The position numbers and the translations under genes are program-made. 64,000 nt of DNA from Pratylenchus scribneri (lineage: Eukaryota > Nematoda > Chromadorea > Rhabditida > Pratylenchidae), in contig JAQSEB010000045.1 in assembly GCA_030063045.1 (NCBI GenBank), positions 620,001 through 684,000 on the forward strand, written 5' to 3'. Positions 1 to 11,394 of the stretch are shown piece after piece; within the stretch, counting starts at the first letter, position 1, and every line of letters begins with the position of its first letter. The notes under the pieces were generated by a model, which was not told the origin of the DNA, ran no database searches, and saw only the letters and a list, made by a program, of their open reading frames with translations.

Positions 1-369
1 ATGATTAATTTATGTATTCTTTACATTTCTTTATTTTTTTTTTTTGAATTTTTGTTGAAATAAATTTTTTTAAAACCGGTTTTTGAACCTTATTGAGTTG
101 ACTTGTTTCAAAATAAATGCGATATTCGAATTCCCCATCCTCGAAAACCCATAAATTGTCATTTTTAGGCAATAAATTTTTGAAATAATTTAAAAAGGGT
201 TGTGGGAAAATGGCGAAAATTTGCACAATTTAACAACATAAATAAAATTAAAAATTTATTCTATGGCAGAAAATAAACATTATTTTATTAATTATTCATA
301 TTCGATTCAATGGCAACTTCTCCAATCTCCAACACTTAAAATAATTTTTATTAAAATGATTTCTATTTC

Positions 370-460
370 TAATGTGTTTTTATTAAATAGTAGCCATGAT
401 GATAGCCGGAATTGGAATGGAGTCGATAATTGTTTTGACTTGTCATGTCATAGATAATAA
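370..460 (-). pseudogene. Relic of the last exon of an ESD-like gene
   Basis: On the minus strand this reads YRLHSNSGYHHGYYLIKT and then stops. That is recognisably the YRLHHGYDHGYYFIQT segment of the intact ESD last exon at 23277-23388, which contains the catalytic His. It is interrupted by stop codons and no other ESD exons are visible nearby, so it is a dead fragment. Confidence 0.5.
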
Positions 461-544
461 AGAATTGTTTCTTTGATAAGCTGTGTCACTTTTAAATTTT
501 AACACACATTTTAATTGGTCAAAATTACATTATTCAATATATTT

Positions 545-775
545 TATTTTATTAAAATGTATACAATTCATTACAATATGGGGCAAAAGACAAAAATAAA
601 TATCGCACTGATTTTCAATTTCAAGAATGACACGATGATTCTTGATGGCAATTATTAGTTTTTCAATAAAGATTTAATTTTATTAAAATATTTACAATTT
701 ATAATTTAGGACTCAAGGCAAAAATTAATGTCACAGTGATTTTTCGAGAATGGCACTATGATTTTTGATGGCATG
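545..775. repeat. Two-copy tandem repeat, unit about 120 bp
   Basis: The two halves share, in order, a TTTTATTAAAAT stretch, a 'caaaaaTAAAT/caaaaattaatgtcac' stretch, a GAATG(A/G)CAC segment and a 'tgattcttgatggca/tgatttttgatggca' segment. They are diverged, so this is an old duplication. I see no coding content. Confidence 0.4.
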
Positions 776-1325
776 TTAATTTTTGGTGGTGGCAAGATTA
801 AAATCTATTTGTTATATCCTAGCTTAAACTTTTCACTTTCATAAATTTATTTTTAATTTTGTCATCAACAAATTTTTTAACTTGTTTTTGTTTTGTGTAG
901 CTCTTGATATTGGTTTCAAATTTCATTTCAACGAATTTTAATGGCTATAATGATTTTATTGTTTTTTTGGCAATTTAAATTAAAAAGTCATCTCTTAAGC
1001 TTCCACCCATCAAATTATAAATAATTGTCCATTACCATTACACGAATTCACATAGCATAATACCAAGGATTTTTCCAAATAATTTTATTAAATGAAGTTT
1101 GTCAACTTTGAAAAAAAGAGAGGGAATTGCTGAGAAAACGGGGAAATTTCCTTCTATCCAATCACAATCACAGCAAAGAAGTTGGTCAACTTTTGTAAGG
1201 CTCTTGCCAACTTAATTTTCCTTAGAATTGGAAACGGGGATAGCCGACCGGCAATGGGCGTGAGTGGGTGAAATTGAAAACAGGTAAGGAAAAGGAGAGG
1301 ATACCCTAGTTGAAGAAGGGTATTT

Positions 1326-1343
1326 GATAGCCGATCGGCTATC
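1326..1343. promoter_or_regulatory. 18-bp perfect palindrome upstream of the receptor gene
   Basis: GATAGCCGATCGGCTATC is its own reverse complement. It lies 214 bp before the ATG of the receptor gene, in a locally GC-richer patch that also holds a related 'gatagccgaccggc' at about 1241-1254. It could be a dimer binding site or the tip of a decayed inverted-repeat element; the sequence does not decide between these. Confidence 0.3.
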
Positions 1344-1556
1344 AAAATGGGCCTTTGGACGTTGTTTATTGCATATTTTATTTGTCCGGAATCATTTTAG
1401 CATAAGAGTCCACACAAATTCAGTTCCGATCGGAAAAAATTCTCCAAAAATATTCCTTACTTTATTCGTAATTGGTTAATAATATAAATTCAATTTTTTA
1501 AAAATATTATTACAATAGAATTAGCACAAATTAATAAATAAAATTTTCGTCAAAAA

Positions 1557-4500
1557 ATGTTCAACGGCGGATTCATCGGATCACTTGATTCTGGCTGTGA
1601 AAACACGTCCAATTTATACCGTCCAATGGTCCCTATTGTTTATGTGAGTATTAGAATAGGCAAAAATCGGTTTACGGTTTGATAAAATCGATAAATTTAA
1701 AACCGAAATTGGGAATTTTGTTCAAAAGTGAAATATAGGAAATCGTAAACCGATATTTCTTCAAAGACTGTAAACCGAGTTTTAAAATCGATACCTGCTT
1801 AAAACCTACTCTCTTTTACTCTAATGAGTTTAAATAGGCTTTTAAAAAATCAAAGTTATTCGATTTTTTTGAAAAATTTATTTTTAATTATTTTTAATAT
1901 AAAAGTAAAAAAAATAATTATTTAATTTATTAAAATATTTAATATTTTTATCATTTCTAAAATAAATTACAATCAAAAAAAATTAAAATTCATTAAAATT
2001 GCAGCCATTGCCATCGGTTGAGCCAATCAGATTTCAAGGAATTTATGGTCATCCACCGATGCCAATTACAGGAATCTATGGACAGCATCACCCTCAATCT
2101 CTCATCCAAAACAATATTCCCTTTTACAATGTCAACAATTCTCCTTTTCTGTGTGCCAATGGATTGGGCACATTCGTATTCGACGGTCCACTCATTCTCG
2201 CCGATCATCACTGCAATGCCATAAGCCATCTGCTTTTGCAGCCACCTCAATTCAGAGGCCCAATTTCATATTGCTGTTCATCGTTGATGGCTCCACTGCC
2301 TTTGGTTCAGCGCCTAGGAGCATTTCAATCATTTGCTGACGCCGCTCCATCTGCCGATGAGTCAATTTCATCCAGCAGCAAGTAATTTTAAAATATAATT
2401 GAAGAAAAAATGTTGCGGGAAAAATGGGAGCTCTAAAAATGAATTAATTAAAAATTTCCTTAATTCCCATTTCCTAATGATCTGTTAAACCAAAATATGA
2501 ATATGGTTATTTTAATTTATTTTAACTCTGAATTTTCCATTTAATATGAAATTTATTAATTTAATACGTATTATGCTTTTTGTGGACCTGCACGAAACAG
2601 TTTGGTGACGCTGACGGTAAAGTTGATGTGGAATTAAAAATTAGCTACAAAATGACATCAAATGCATTGACCAATGTTGAGTAATCACCGAGTCATGGCC
2701 AAAAATTGGCCCAAAAACCCTATTTAATTAAACTAACGGTTTTTTGGCCATAACTAGGTGAATACTCAATATCGGTCCATAGCTTTTGATGTCATTTTGT
2801 TGCTAATTTTATGTCTAATAAAATGCCTTAAACAATGCCAGAGCAGCTTTACAATGATCGGCACCAAATAGTTTCATCCGCTAATAGCGGGTCCGCAAAA
2901 GGCGGCTATAGCCATTTAATAAGTTAAAAATAAAAACATTTGTTGAATGAATTTATTACAAAATTGGGATAGTCTAAAAGAAAAATAATTTGTATAAAAA
3001 GCATATTTTATAAAAATGATGGAATAAATAAGTAGTAATTTTTTAAAGCATTAAAGTAATCAACGGAAATACAAAAATAAGAAAAAAATGGTTTTTTCTG
3101 AAAAATCTAAAATACAAATTATAAAAATCCAAAAATATAGTTCTTATTGAAAAATATTAAAAATCATTGCAGTGCATCATTTATGAACCCGCCGAATGCA
3201 AATTCTCCGGATTTGGATGATGATGGGCTGATCAAAAGTGTGAGCCGAGCATGGGAAATAGCTTTCCGTGAATATGTTTATGGTAATCCCATGAATGACG
3301 ATGATGGCTCTGAAGTTCAGCAGCAGTTGGAAAATGCCCTGAATAAAATGGTTCGCTTTTAAAATTTTTTCGATTTTTTGGAATTCACTTAATAAATTTT
3401 TAGAAAATTGTTTTAATGAAATTAATTTTATTGTTTAAATTTATTAGTAAAAAATTATTTTTTCGAACCAAAATAATAATAATCTTTTCAATAATTGACT
3501 AAATAAATTAAATTTTTTATTATTTTTGGCCATTTAAATGAGTTTTATAATTTAAATAATTTCTATTTTTGATATTTTTTTCAAAATTAAAAATTATTTC
3601 TAAAAAAAATTCAGAATGAAACAGAGAAATGGACAAAATTTGCGACCGAACTAATTGAATTACTCAAATGCGTCGTCGAATTTGCCAAGGCATTGGATGG
3701 ATTCAAGCATTTGAATTTAGATGATCAAATTAATACATTGAAGGGATCCTGCTTCCAAATGTCCATAATTGCCATGGCTAAGGTATCTTTCTTAAAATTA
3801 ATAATATGTCAAATGAATCAAAAATCTTCTAAAAAAAATTAAATTTTTTAATTAAAAATAAATATGAATGAAAATTCATTTTTTTTTATTTTTTTTGTTT
3901 TTTGATTTTTCCCTAATTTTATTGGACCTTTAAGTTAATTTTTCCAAAAATGATTCCTCAAAAATCGATTATAAAAAATTAAAATTATCAATGATTAATT
4001 ACAGCAAATGCATTTTTGTGGGATTAAGACATAAAATATTGCAATAAAACTAATCACAGTCCCTTTGTTGGATAATTAAACAAATAAATTAGAAATTTGG
4101 TTAAAATTCAAATATTCCAAAAATAAAGAGATTGAAGTAAAAATATAAATAATCAATTATTCAAATATATTTTTGATCAAAAAACAGTTTAAGCTTCATC
4201 TTCCTATTATGGACACATTGCTTAAGCACTATGCAAACAGCTCAAATAAATTGGATGCAATTTTTGGAAGTCAGGTAAATTTGAAACTGAATTGTTATGC
4301 ATTTTTTTAAATAATAAAAAAATCGGTAAATACCTAATAAAATTATATTATTTAATGAAATATGAGAAAAAAAATTGTTCTCGCTTAATAAAATTATAAA
4401 GGGCCACGGAAAAAATTTTAAAATTAAACAGATCCTAAATGCGATTGAAACTATTCGCCAATTCCATTTGACCATTCCTGAGGTGGCACTTCTCTCTGCC

Positions 4501-5084
4501 TATGTTTTGCTGGCACAATCGCCAATGGCAAATATTCCACTTTTGGCGCAATTCAAACAATGCCTTTTGATCCAAATGAACCATCATAACTGCATCAATT
4601 CGGCAATGGATATGGACTTTTGGCTTGGAGCAATTTTGCCCACATTGGATTGTTGCCTTCAGCAATTGCTGAATCAACAAAGCAGAATCGAGGTAATACG
4701 CTATAGTGATAGTGATGGGCCAAAAATGTTACATCATAAAATTGGAAAATTTTATATTTCTATTCTAATTTTGATGCTATTCACAAATATTCCATTATTT
4801 ACATATTGGTAGAATATGTCAACATTTAAAGAAAAACGTTAGCATTGGGCCTTAACCAAGATGGGCATAGATTGGACAGAATTTAGGCAAAAATTACAGT
4901 TTAACTATTTCAAAAGCTTTTCGAAATAATTTAGCATCAAAAATGTTGCCCATCTATATACTCCAAAACCTATTTAAATTAAAATATTTTCTATTCTTTC
5001 CAGCATTTTGACCCAACATTCAAAAAGGGAAATGCTCAAACTCCTCAATTGGCCTTATTTTCCGAATTGTTTTCTCAACAATGA
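1557..5084 (+). CDS. Nuclear hormone receptor ligand-binding protein, ROR/NHR-23-like, without DNA-binding domain
   Basis: Seven exons join in frame: 1557-1643, 2005-2381, 3173-3350, 3615-3782, 4188-4274, 4402-4692, 5004-5084 (422 aa). Exon 4 carries the receptor LBD signature: VVEFAKALDGF, then DDQINTLKGSCF (about residues 234-262). Exon 6 aligns by eye with helices 7-10 of ROR receptors (HLTIPEVALLSAYVLL). The last exon ends with an AF-2-like helix, ALFSELF (413-419). Residues 30-155 are a Pro/Gly/Tyr-rich region like a receptor hinge. The expected two-zinc-finger DBD is absent: an in-frame TAA at 1539-1541 and no acceptor between it and the ATG make 1557 the start. Nuclear receptors normally bind DNA through the DBD, so this protein may act as a partner or dominant-negative, or the DBD may be on an unrecognised upstream exon. 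The exon 3 donor (ATG|GTTCGC) is weak. AATAAA directly follows the stop. Confidence 0.85.
2579..2900. mobile_element. MITE-like inverted-repeat element, family A copy 1 (intron 2 of receptor gene)
   Basis: The left part (agctacaaaatgacatcaaatgc ... gaccaatgttgagta) returns inverted at the right (tactcaatatcggtcc ... ttgatgtcattttgttgct). The termini, tgtggacctgc and gcgggtccgca, are complementary. A second copy with the same core lies at about 21025-21342. It has no ORF and is short and non-autonomous. Confidence 0.6.
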
Positions 5085-6406
5085 ATAAAAAAGAAGGATA
5101 CGAATATATAACGAACATCGATTTAGAAGATATACTTTTTTACTATTCTTATTGTTTTAATTTTATAATTTATATTTTCCTTGAATCTTTTCTGATGAGA
5201 ATAATCAACCAAATTATAATCATAAAAATTATTATTTTTATTTTTTTTTTTAATTTTAAATTTCATCTTTCTATCTTATCAATTGCAAACATTGATAATT
5301 TAACAACAAATTGTATAAAAAATAAATTAGAAAAATAATTTTTTTTACTGATGAGACCTTTTTCCAAGAGAATAGCAGCATTGAATAAATTATTTTTTTA
5401 CGCACACCGAACGTTAAATCGTCGTCCCTTTGGCCGCCTTGAAACCATTGTTGCAATTCCTATAAAGAATTTTGGCTTCCTCTCCATTCCATTACTCATC
5501 TACCAATCTATTTTACTTATTTGCATTTAGGACAATGAATAAAAAAATATGCCATATCCATTGTGTTATTGATTCAAAATGAACGTATAATCTGAGAAAA
5601 AATGGCCCAATTTATTTTGAATTGATTTTTGTATTTTATTATTTTTAATCTTATATACTTTTTACTCAAGTCCTCAAATATTTTAAATATTTTCATATTT
5701 CACATTGATGCAATATTTAAAATTTAATATTATTTTTGGCTGAGGGCAATTTCTCAAACATTCATTCAGGAATTCATTTAATCCTCATTAGCTTCGGCAT
5801 TTATTTTTTATGCTCTTTATTTAAAAAAATAATAACTCACCTATATCCATTTATACATTCCCAATGCTGATTGTTCCTATTGGAAATAGGATACTTAATT
5901 GTTCATTCCCATTCCAATTTCTCAATACCCCATTTTCAATGGGAGAATATAAAAATAATAAAAAAGCAGATGATTTTTTTAATTCCATACTGACATTGGC
6001 AACATTTTTTCATTTAGAATTTAGACAAATAATTTTCACTTTTATATACGCCATTTCTACATTTTTATAAATATTTAGAAAAGTCAAATTAATGTAATTA
6101 ATGTTGCCTTATCATTAATTAGCACCCAATTCAAAGGATAAAAATTTAAATTTGAATAATATTTTTTGCCAGGCTCTCTGTGGCCTGGACTAAAAATGTT
6201 AAATGCAAAAAATTTAATTAGGCCAATTTTTAAAAAACAAACTAAAAAGGGCCTGATTTTCTTATTGATTTTTAAAAATTTTCCACATTTTTAGACTATT
6301 TTTTTAATAATTTTTTTTATCAAATCTCGGAAAGAAAAATTATATATGTGTTATTTATAAATTATTTAAAAATCCACAAATATTTTTAGATAAATCATCA
6401 ATAAAA
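5085..6406. other. Intergenic region
   Basis: A GC-richer patch at about 5400-5470 is open in several frames. On the minus strand it reads ELQQWFQGGQRDDDLTFGVR after an acceptor-like TTTATAG, but I cannot join it to any other exon. The rest is AT-rich with nothing recognisable. Confidence 0.4.
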
Positions 6407-9400
6407 ATGGCACCTAAAACTTGGCGCACTTCAGAAATGGAGGAATATATTATCATACAAATGATTAATGATTCAAATTCAAATGGAGAAGAATCTTTTG
6501 AGCAATTTAAAAAGTTTCGGCCCGGATCAAATGCTTCTGAAGATGATCGGAAAATATACAAAAAATACAGTACAGAATTATTCGAGAAAATAAAAGAAAA
6601 ATTTGGAGAAGAAATTGGGAATTATTATAAAGAAATAAATGCGAAAAAGAAGAAAAAAGAGAATTTGAAGGAAATGATCGACGAAAACGATATAAAAGAA
6701 ACAATTGAACAAATTATGGGAAAGGCAAATATCAAAGGAAATAAAGAAAGGTAAAATAAATTTTTAAAAAATGAAAAAATTCCATGACTCACATATATTT
6801 AAAAGAAATATAATTTGAGTATTTTCAAAGATTTTTAGGTAATTTTTTAATTTAATAAAAATTAATTTGTTTTTTAATAGGTTACCAATTCTTTGTCTCT
6901 AAAATCGCATTCTTTTTTCCATAAAATCTCATTCTTTTGTCCATATATCATTTTTTGCTGGATAATTTTTTGTGCTTGATTCAAGACCCATAACCCTATA
7001 TACCTATACCATTTTATAGAGTTCATCAAGACGCTCAATTGATATATATAGTTTGTCGCTGATTAACCAAATTCAAAAGTATTAAAATTGTTTAAACCTT
7101 ATTCTGTTTTTTGGTTAATAACTCTTTTAGTTTTGAACTAAACCCCGACAAACTATATATCAACTCACGCGTCTTGATGAGCTCTATCGATTGGGTTGAA
7201 GGTTTATAAGGCTAGGATCAACCACTAACAAGTTATTACATTATGGAATAAATAATGCGATTTTATGGAAAAAAAAATATTTTCTCGTTTTTAATATTGT
7301 AAATTACTTTTAAAACATAAATTTCAAAATATTTTACTATAATTAAATTAAAATGGAGAACGAAATAAGTGATCACATAGAAATAAACTTTAAATTGCAA
7401 AATTAATTTCTAAATATATTCAGATCCGCTAACATGATCAAATTATTTGAATTTGAAGAAAGGCTGAAAATGGAGAGAGACAAAAACAAATGTAAGGCAA
7501 ATGATGGAAATGGAAAAAAGGTAAATTAATTTAAAAAATTCTGAATAGTTTTAAAAAATTTAGTTCTAAAAATTTTGATTAATTTTATGTTAAAAAAATG
7601 TCCATTGAATGAAAACATTTATTATTGAATTCTAGGCCAAAAAACGTCAGGCGACCAATGGAAAAGATATGGCTCAACAACATGAAATTGCAGTAATAGG
7701 TGATGTGCAACAAAGCAACAACAACAGATTCATGGAAAAAAGGAATGGAGGTGGCATAATAAATTCACTAATCGTGCGTCTGGAAAACATGTTTTGTTCG
7801 ACTTGCAACAAAAAGCGCAACCTTGAGATATGCGCAGCAGAAACTAATGATGAAGAGCAGCAGCAACAGACTTTTCCTGAAATTGTGATTATGCAAAAAG
7901 GCGCTGAAGAACAATTGTAGGTGTTTTTTTTTTTTGATTCCAAACAAAAGCAGCAGTATTTATTCCAAGTATCACGCCACTATTAGTGCATTGCATAGGA
8001 TTCGGAAAGGCCTTTTTAATTTTTTAGCTATTGAATAAATTTCTATTTATACTAAATTAATCTATATTATTTTAATTCGGGTTTACTTTTTAAAAATTGA
8101 AATTACTTGGCCTTAATTTTGCCAATTCAAATTAATTTTTGTCATATTCTATAATAAATCCGATTTCAGTCAGCTTGATTTTAAAAGATAAAGATTAATT
8201 TCCCAAATTATTACTTTAAGAAGAAGTGAATTTATTTCTTTTCTATAAAAGAAAAGATGACTTTAAAATTTATTATTAAAAATTTCCAATTACCAAAATG
8301 CATGAAATAATGTAATTTTTTTTATTTTTAGATTTTATAGCTTTGAGCTCTACAGATCAGCGATGGACAGCAGATTTCCACTCCTTAACGATCTTATTTG
8401 GATAAAAGGAGATTTACAAAATAACTTCAGCCACTTTATGAATCAAAATGATTTTTTTGAAAGGGTATGTCAATGAATAAAAAAATACTTAATTTTTGAT
8501 GTTTTTTTTAAAATTTATGGAATTGATTTATATTATTAAAACACCGTTAAAAAGAAAATACAAAATACCAATTAATAAAAATGACACATATTCAACAAAA
8601 ATTAAAATGGATTTTTTCCTATAGCTGTTTGCAACTGTTGAAAATATGGACATTCATCTTTTCGACAAGGAGAATCCTCTATACAAGATACATAAATATG
8701 TTCGCCAATGTGTATGCGGCCAGGCTAATGGAAATAGATATCATTATTTGTTCAATTATTTCGTGCAAATCGGCTGGATTTATCCAATTTCTCATGAAAT
8801 TTTGGGAAAATTATTGGGAACTTCAAATGTTTGTCCAGCATATCATGGCATCGATATGTATTCATTTGCCTATCTCATAAATGTAAATTATTTTTTATCC
8901 GAAATGGGAAAATAGACTATCGAAATGTTAATAATAGGATAGATATGTAGACAGGGTGTCTAAATTACCACATAAATGTGGCTTTTGCCACATTTTCGAC
9001 CATCTCGCCACATTTTCCCCACATTTTTGATTTTTTTGGCGAGCACTTTTTGTTATAATTTTTCGGTAGTTAGCCATTTTCGACTAAAATTTTTAGCTGT
9101 GCGGCCATTTTTGAGTAAAATTTTTCGCTGCGCGGCAAAATTTTTATATATAAAATAATAGAGAAATATACAAAATAAATATTTTTAAATTAATTTTTAT
9201 TTGAATCTTAATTGTTTTAAAAAATGCCACATTTTTTGCCACATTTTTGGCCACATTTTTGGCCAATTTTGCCACATTTTTCTTAGCCAATGCCACATTT
9301 TTGGTCCGACCTTATAGACACCCTGATGTAGATATTCTTCATGGTAGTATAACATAGCGTATTGATAATTTTGAATTATGCTAGCATAGTATTTTTATTA

Positions 9401-11394
9401 AAAATCAGTGATTTATTTTTAAATTGTCGCATTATTCAAAAAATATTTTGTTCTAAAAATAAAATTTTCACTAAAAAATTAGGAAAAAAAGAATCTAAAT
9501 AAGCACGACTCACGAGTATTATTTTTAATGCAAAATCTTTTTTATGCAGATTTAATTTGTTTTCTCATTTTTTAAATTGACTACAAATTAGCCTAAAATT
9601 TATATAATTTTTTTAATTTTATGTTGATACAAATCCGAATCGAACCAAAACCTTAAAAGAGTCAAAAATTCTATTTAATATTTAACGTTTTAATATATTT
9701 TAAAACCTTCTAATTTGAATTTTCTTTTTTAACTAGTGATCGGCAAGATGCCCTTTGCGGGATCCCTCATGCGAGAATTTTTCTTTTTTTTTTGCGGGAC
9801 GAATTTTTTCCTCCAAATATATGCCGCGCGGATCGAAAAACCCGCAATCCCGCACGGGGTCCCGTCCCGCGCCGATCTCTATTTTTAACCATTTGATTTA
9901 TTTTTATTTATTACTATTGTAATAATAAATGATATAGCAAAAACACTAAATTTTTTTTGAATTTTAGAATTGCCAGCTCAATCCTACTCAAATCCGTTTC
10001 GACAAATTAAATGAAATTTTTCGAAATTCGATGCCTTCTTTTAAAAATCCAGATGATTGTGACTATTGCTTTCAGAAATATACAAGAAACAGCGCTCATG
10101 TGATCAGCAATTTAGTGCTGCAATTGCAATTAGTTAGTATCGACGAATTGTGCTCATATTCCAGTTACAATTGCACGACAGCCCCACGATTGGGCGTGCC
10201 TGTAAGGGCACGCGATTTACTCGATTTCTTCATTGTAAGCAATGAAATTCTTTTTGATATAAATTGAAAAATATGTATTAAAAAACAAATGTTCTATATT
10301 AAATAATTTTTCATAAAATACAAAATTTTAAAATTGAAAAGTGAAAAAGGTTATCATTAAATTATTTTATTAAAGAAATATCTTTTACTGAAATAAATTA
10401 TAGTTTTTAAAAATTTTAAAAATGAAAAAATATTAGAAAAAAATTTTGATACTATTGCAGCTTATGGGATGGAAGGCAAAAGGAAGATGAAGAAGAAAAG
10501 ATAACGATGAAGATGTAATTATGAGGATGCTGAAGAAGTTGATGAAGAAAATCATCCTCAACTTCATCTCGTCTTCTTCATCATCAACATCTTCATTTTT
10601 TTCCTTCTATCCCGTAAACTACAATAGTTATAAAATCGAGATATCTATTTTTTTGAAATCTATCTAGAATCAAAGCGATGTAGAAAATAATTTGTTTAAA
10701 TTAAGCAAAATAAAAAAAAATGAAAAAAATAAAAATTCAAAGCCATGTAGAGAATAATTTGTTTAAATAAATTAAACAAAATTAAAAAAAAAATGAAAAA
10801 TTCATTATTTGCTCCCTGCCAGTTTTCTGGCAAATTTTATGTATTTGGTCCGAAATTGTTACCGCCCAATCGCTGGGAACATTCACGCAGCAAAGATTGC
10901 AAAGATTCGAGTCACATCAATTTCTTCAATTCAAATCAACTGCCCAATAAGCAATTATGCTTTATTTTTTGCCGCAGACGTGGCGAAGAAGTCGCCACAA
11001 AAGGAAATGCTATGGTAGGGATATAATAAATAGAATATATGATTTAAAAAAGTAATAATCATATCTATCTTTTATACTTATATAGAGTAAAAAATATAAA
11101 TATTTTTAAGCCTATTGATTTATAAAATTTAATAATTCATTTCTCTCTAACCCAATACAGTTATTCGGCACAAAAACGGAATGCTATATTGGCTTGTGTC
11201 TCTACTCCGTTAAAAACTATGACCATTGGTATTTTGTGCCAAAACAATGGATGATGAAGAACACTTGTCAAAAAAGTTTGCCGGCCCCAATTGACCAAGT
11301 GGAGGCATCAACTTCAATCACAATAGGATATGAATTTGAAAGGAACACAGATGCAACCATTCCAATCAAGAACGTGCATTTGTCCCAATTGTAA
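6407..11394 (+). CDS. Orphan multi-exon protein (601 aa), basic nuclear-like N-terminus and globular Cys-containing C-terminal half
   Basis: I do not recognise the family. Eight exons join with consistent phases: 6407-6750, 7424-7520, 7636-7916, 8332-8464, 8625-8882, 9968-10234, 10823-11014, 11161-11394. Exon 1 (EEYIIIQMINDSN..., ending in KKKKKENLKEM) is charged and probably helical. Exons 2-3 are Lys/Glu-rich with a KKAKKRQ stretch that could be a nuclear localisation signal; a CSTCNKKRNLEIC segment and an EEQQQQ run follow. Exons 5-8 look like one folded domain with Cys pairs (CVCG, CDYC) and aromatic segments such as YHYLFNYFVQIGWIYP and YDHWYFVPKQWMM. The exon 3 donor (ATT|GTAGGT) lies just before an in-frame TAG, so retaining that intron would truncate the protein. 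Introns 1 and 5 hold transposon-like elements. No signal peptide or membrane helix is evident. Confidence 0.7.
6900..7275. mobile_element. Fold-back element in intron 1 of the orphan gene (family E)
   Basis: The outer ends aaaatcgcattcttttttcc (left) and aataatgcgattttatgg (right) are inverted copies. An inner pair is also inverted: catcaagacgctcaattgatatat ... gtttgtcg on the left and cgacaaactatatatcaactca ... gtcttgatgag on the right. Similar words recur at about 25790-26100, 30270-30790 and 32360-32600, which suggests a dispersed family. Confidence 0.5.
8952..9325. mobile_element. hAT-like MITE with CAGGGTGTCTA termini in intron 5 of the orphan gene
   Basis: It starts CAGGGTGTCTA and ends TAGACACCCTG, perfect inverted ends. 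The flanks ATGTAGA (8945-8951) and ATGTAGA (9326-9332) form a 7-bp direct repeat, close to the 8-bp target duplication of hAT elements, whose ends are typically CAGGG-like. The interior is made of repeated GCCACATTTTT words. It has no transposase, so it is non-autonomous. Confidence 0.7.
9734..9880. mobile_element. Short GC-rich inverted-repeat element in intron 5
   Basis: It is bounded by AGTGATCGGC and GCCGATCTCT (inverted, one mismatch). Inside are strings of CCCGC/GCGGG (gcgggatccc, gcacggggtcccgtcccgc) that stand out from the AT-rich intron. It has the same general style as the element at 31453-31667 but different ends. Confidence 0.5.

Larger units (their letters stand above)
1..1556. 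other. Upstream flank of the nuclear receptor gene; repeats and an ESD exon relic
   Basis: No complete gene is visible. A minus-strand open stretch at 5-226 (motif DNLWVFEDGEFEYRIYF) reads like coding sequence, but I cannot place splice sites or a family for it. Positions 370-460 hold a decayed copy of the last ESD exon (separate entry). Positions about 545-660 and 675-775 are two diverged copies of one unit of about 120 bp. An 18-bp perfect palindrome lies at 1326-1343. Confidence 0.4.

Noticed and set aside
5271..5456. Minus-strand ORF with GGQRDDDLTFGVRK
   Set aside because: Looks coding for about 20 codons, but no second exon or start could be joined.
8976..9158. 60-codon plus ORF in intron 5 of the orphan gene
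   Set aside because: Translation of the GCCACATTTT repeats in the hAT-like MITE.
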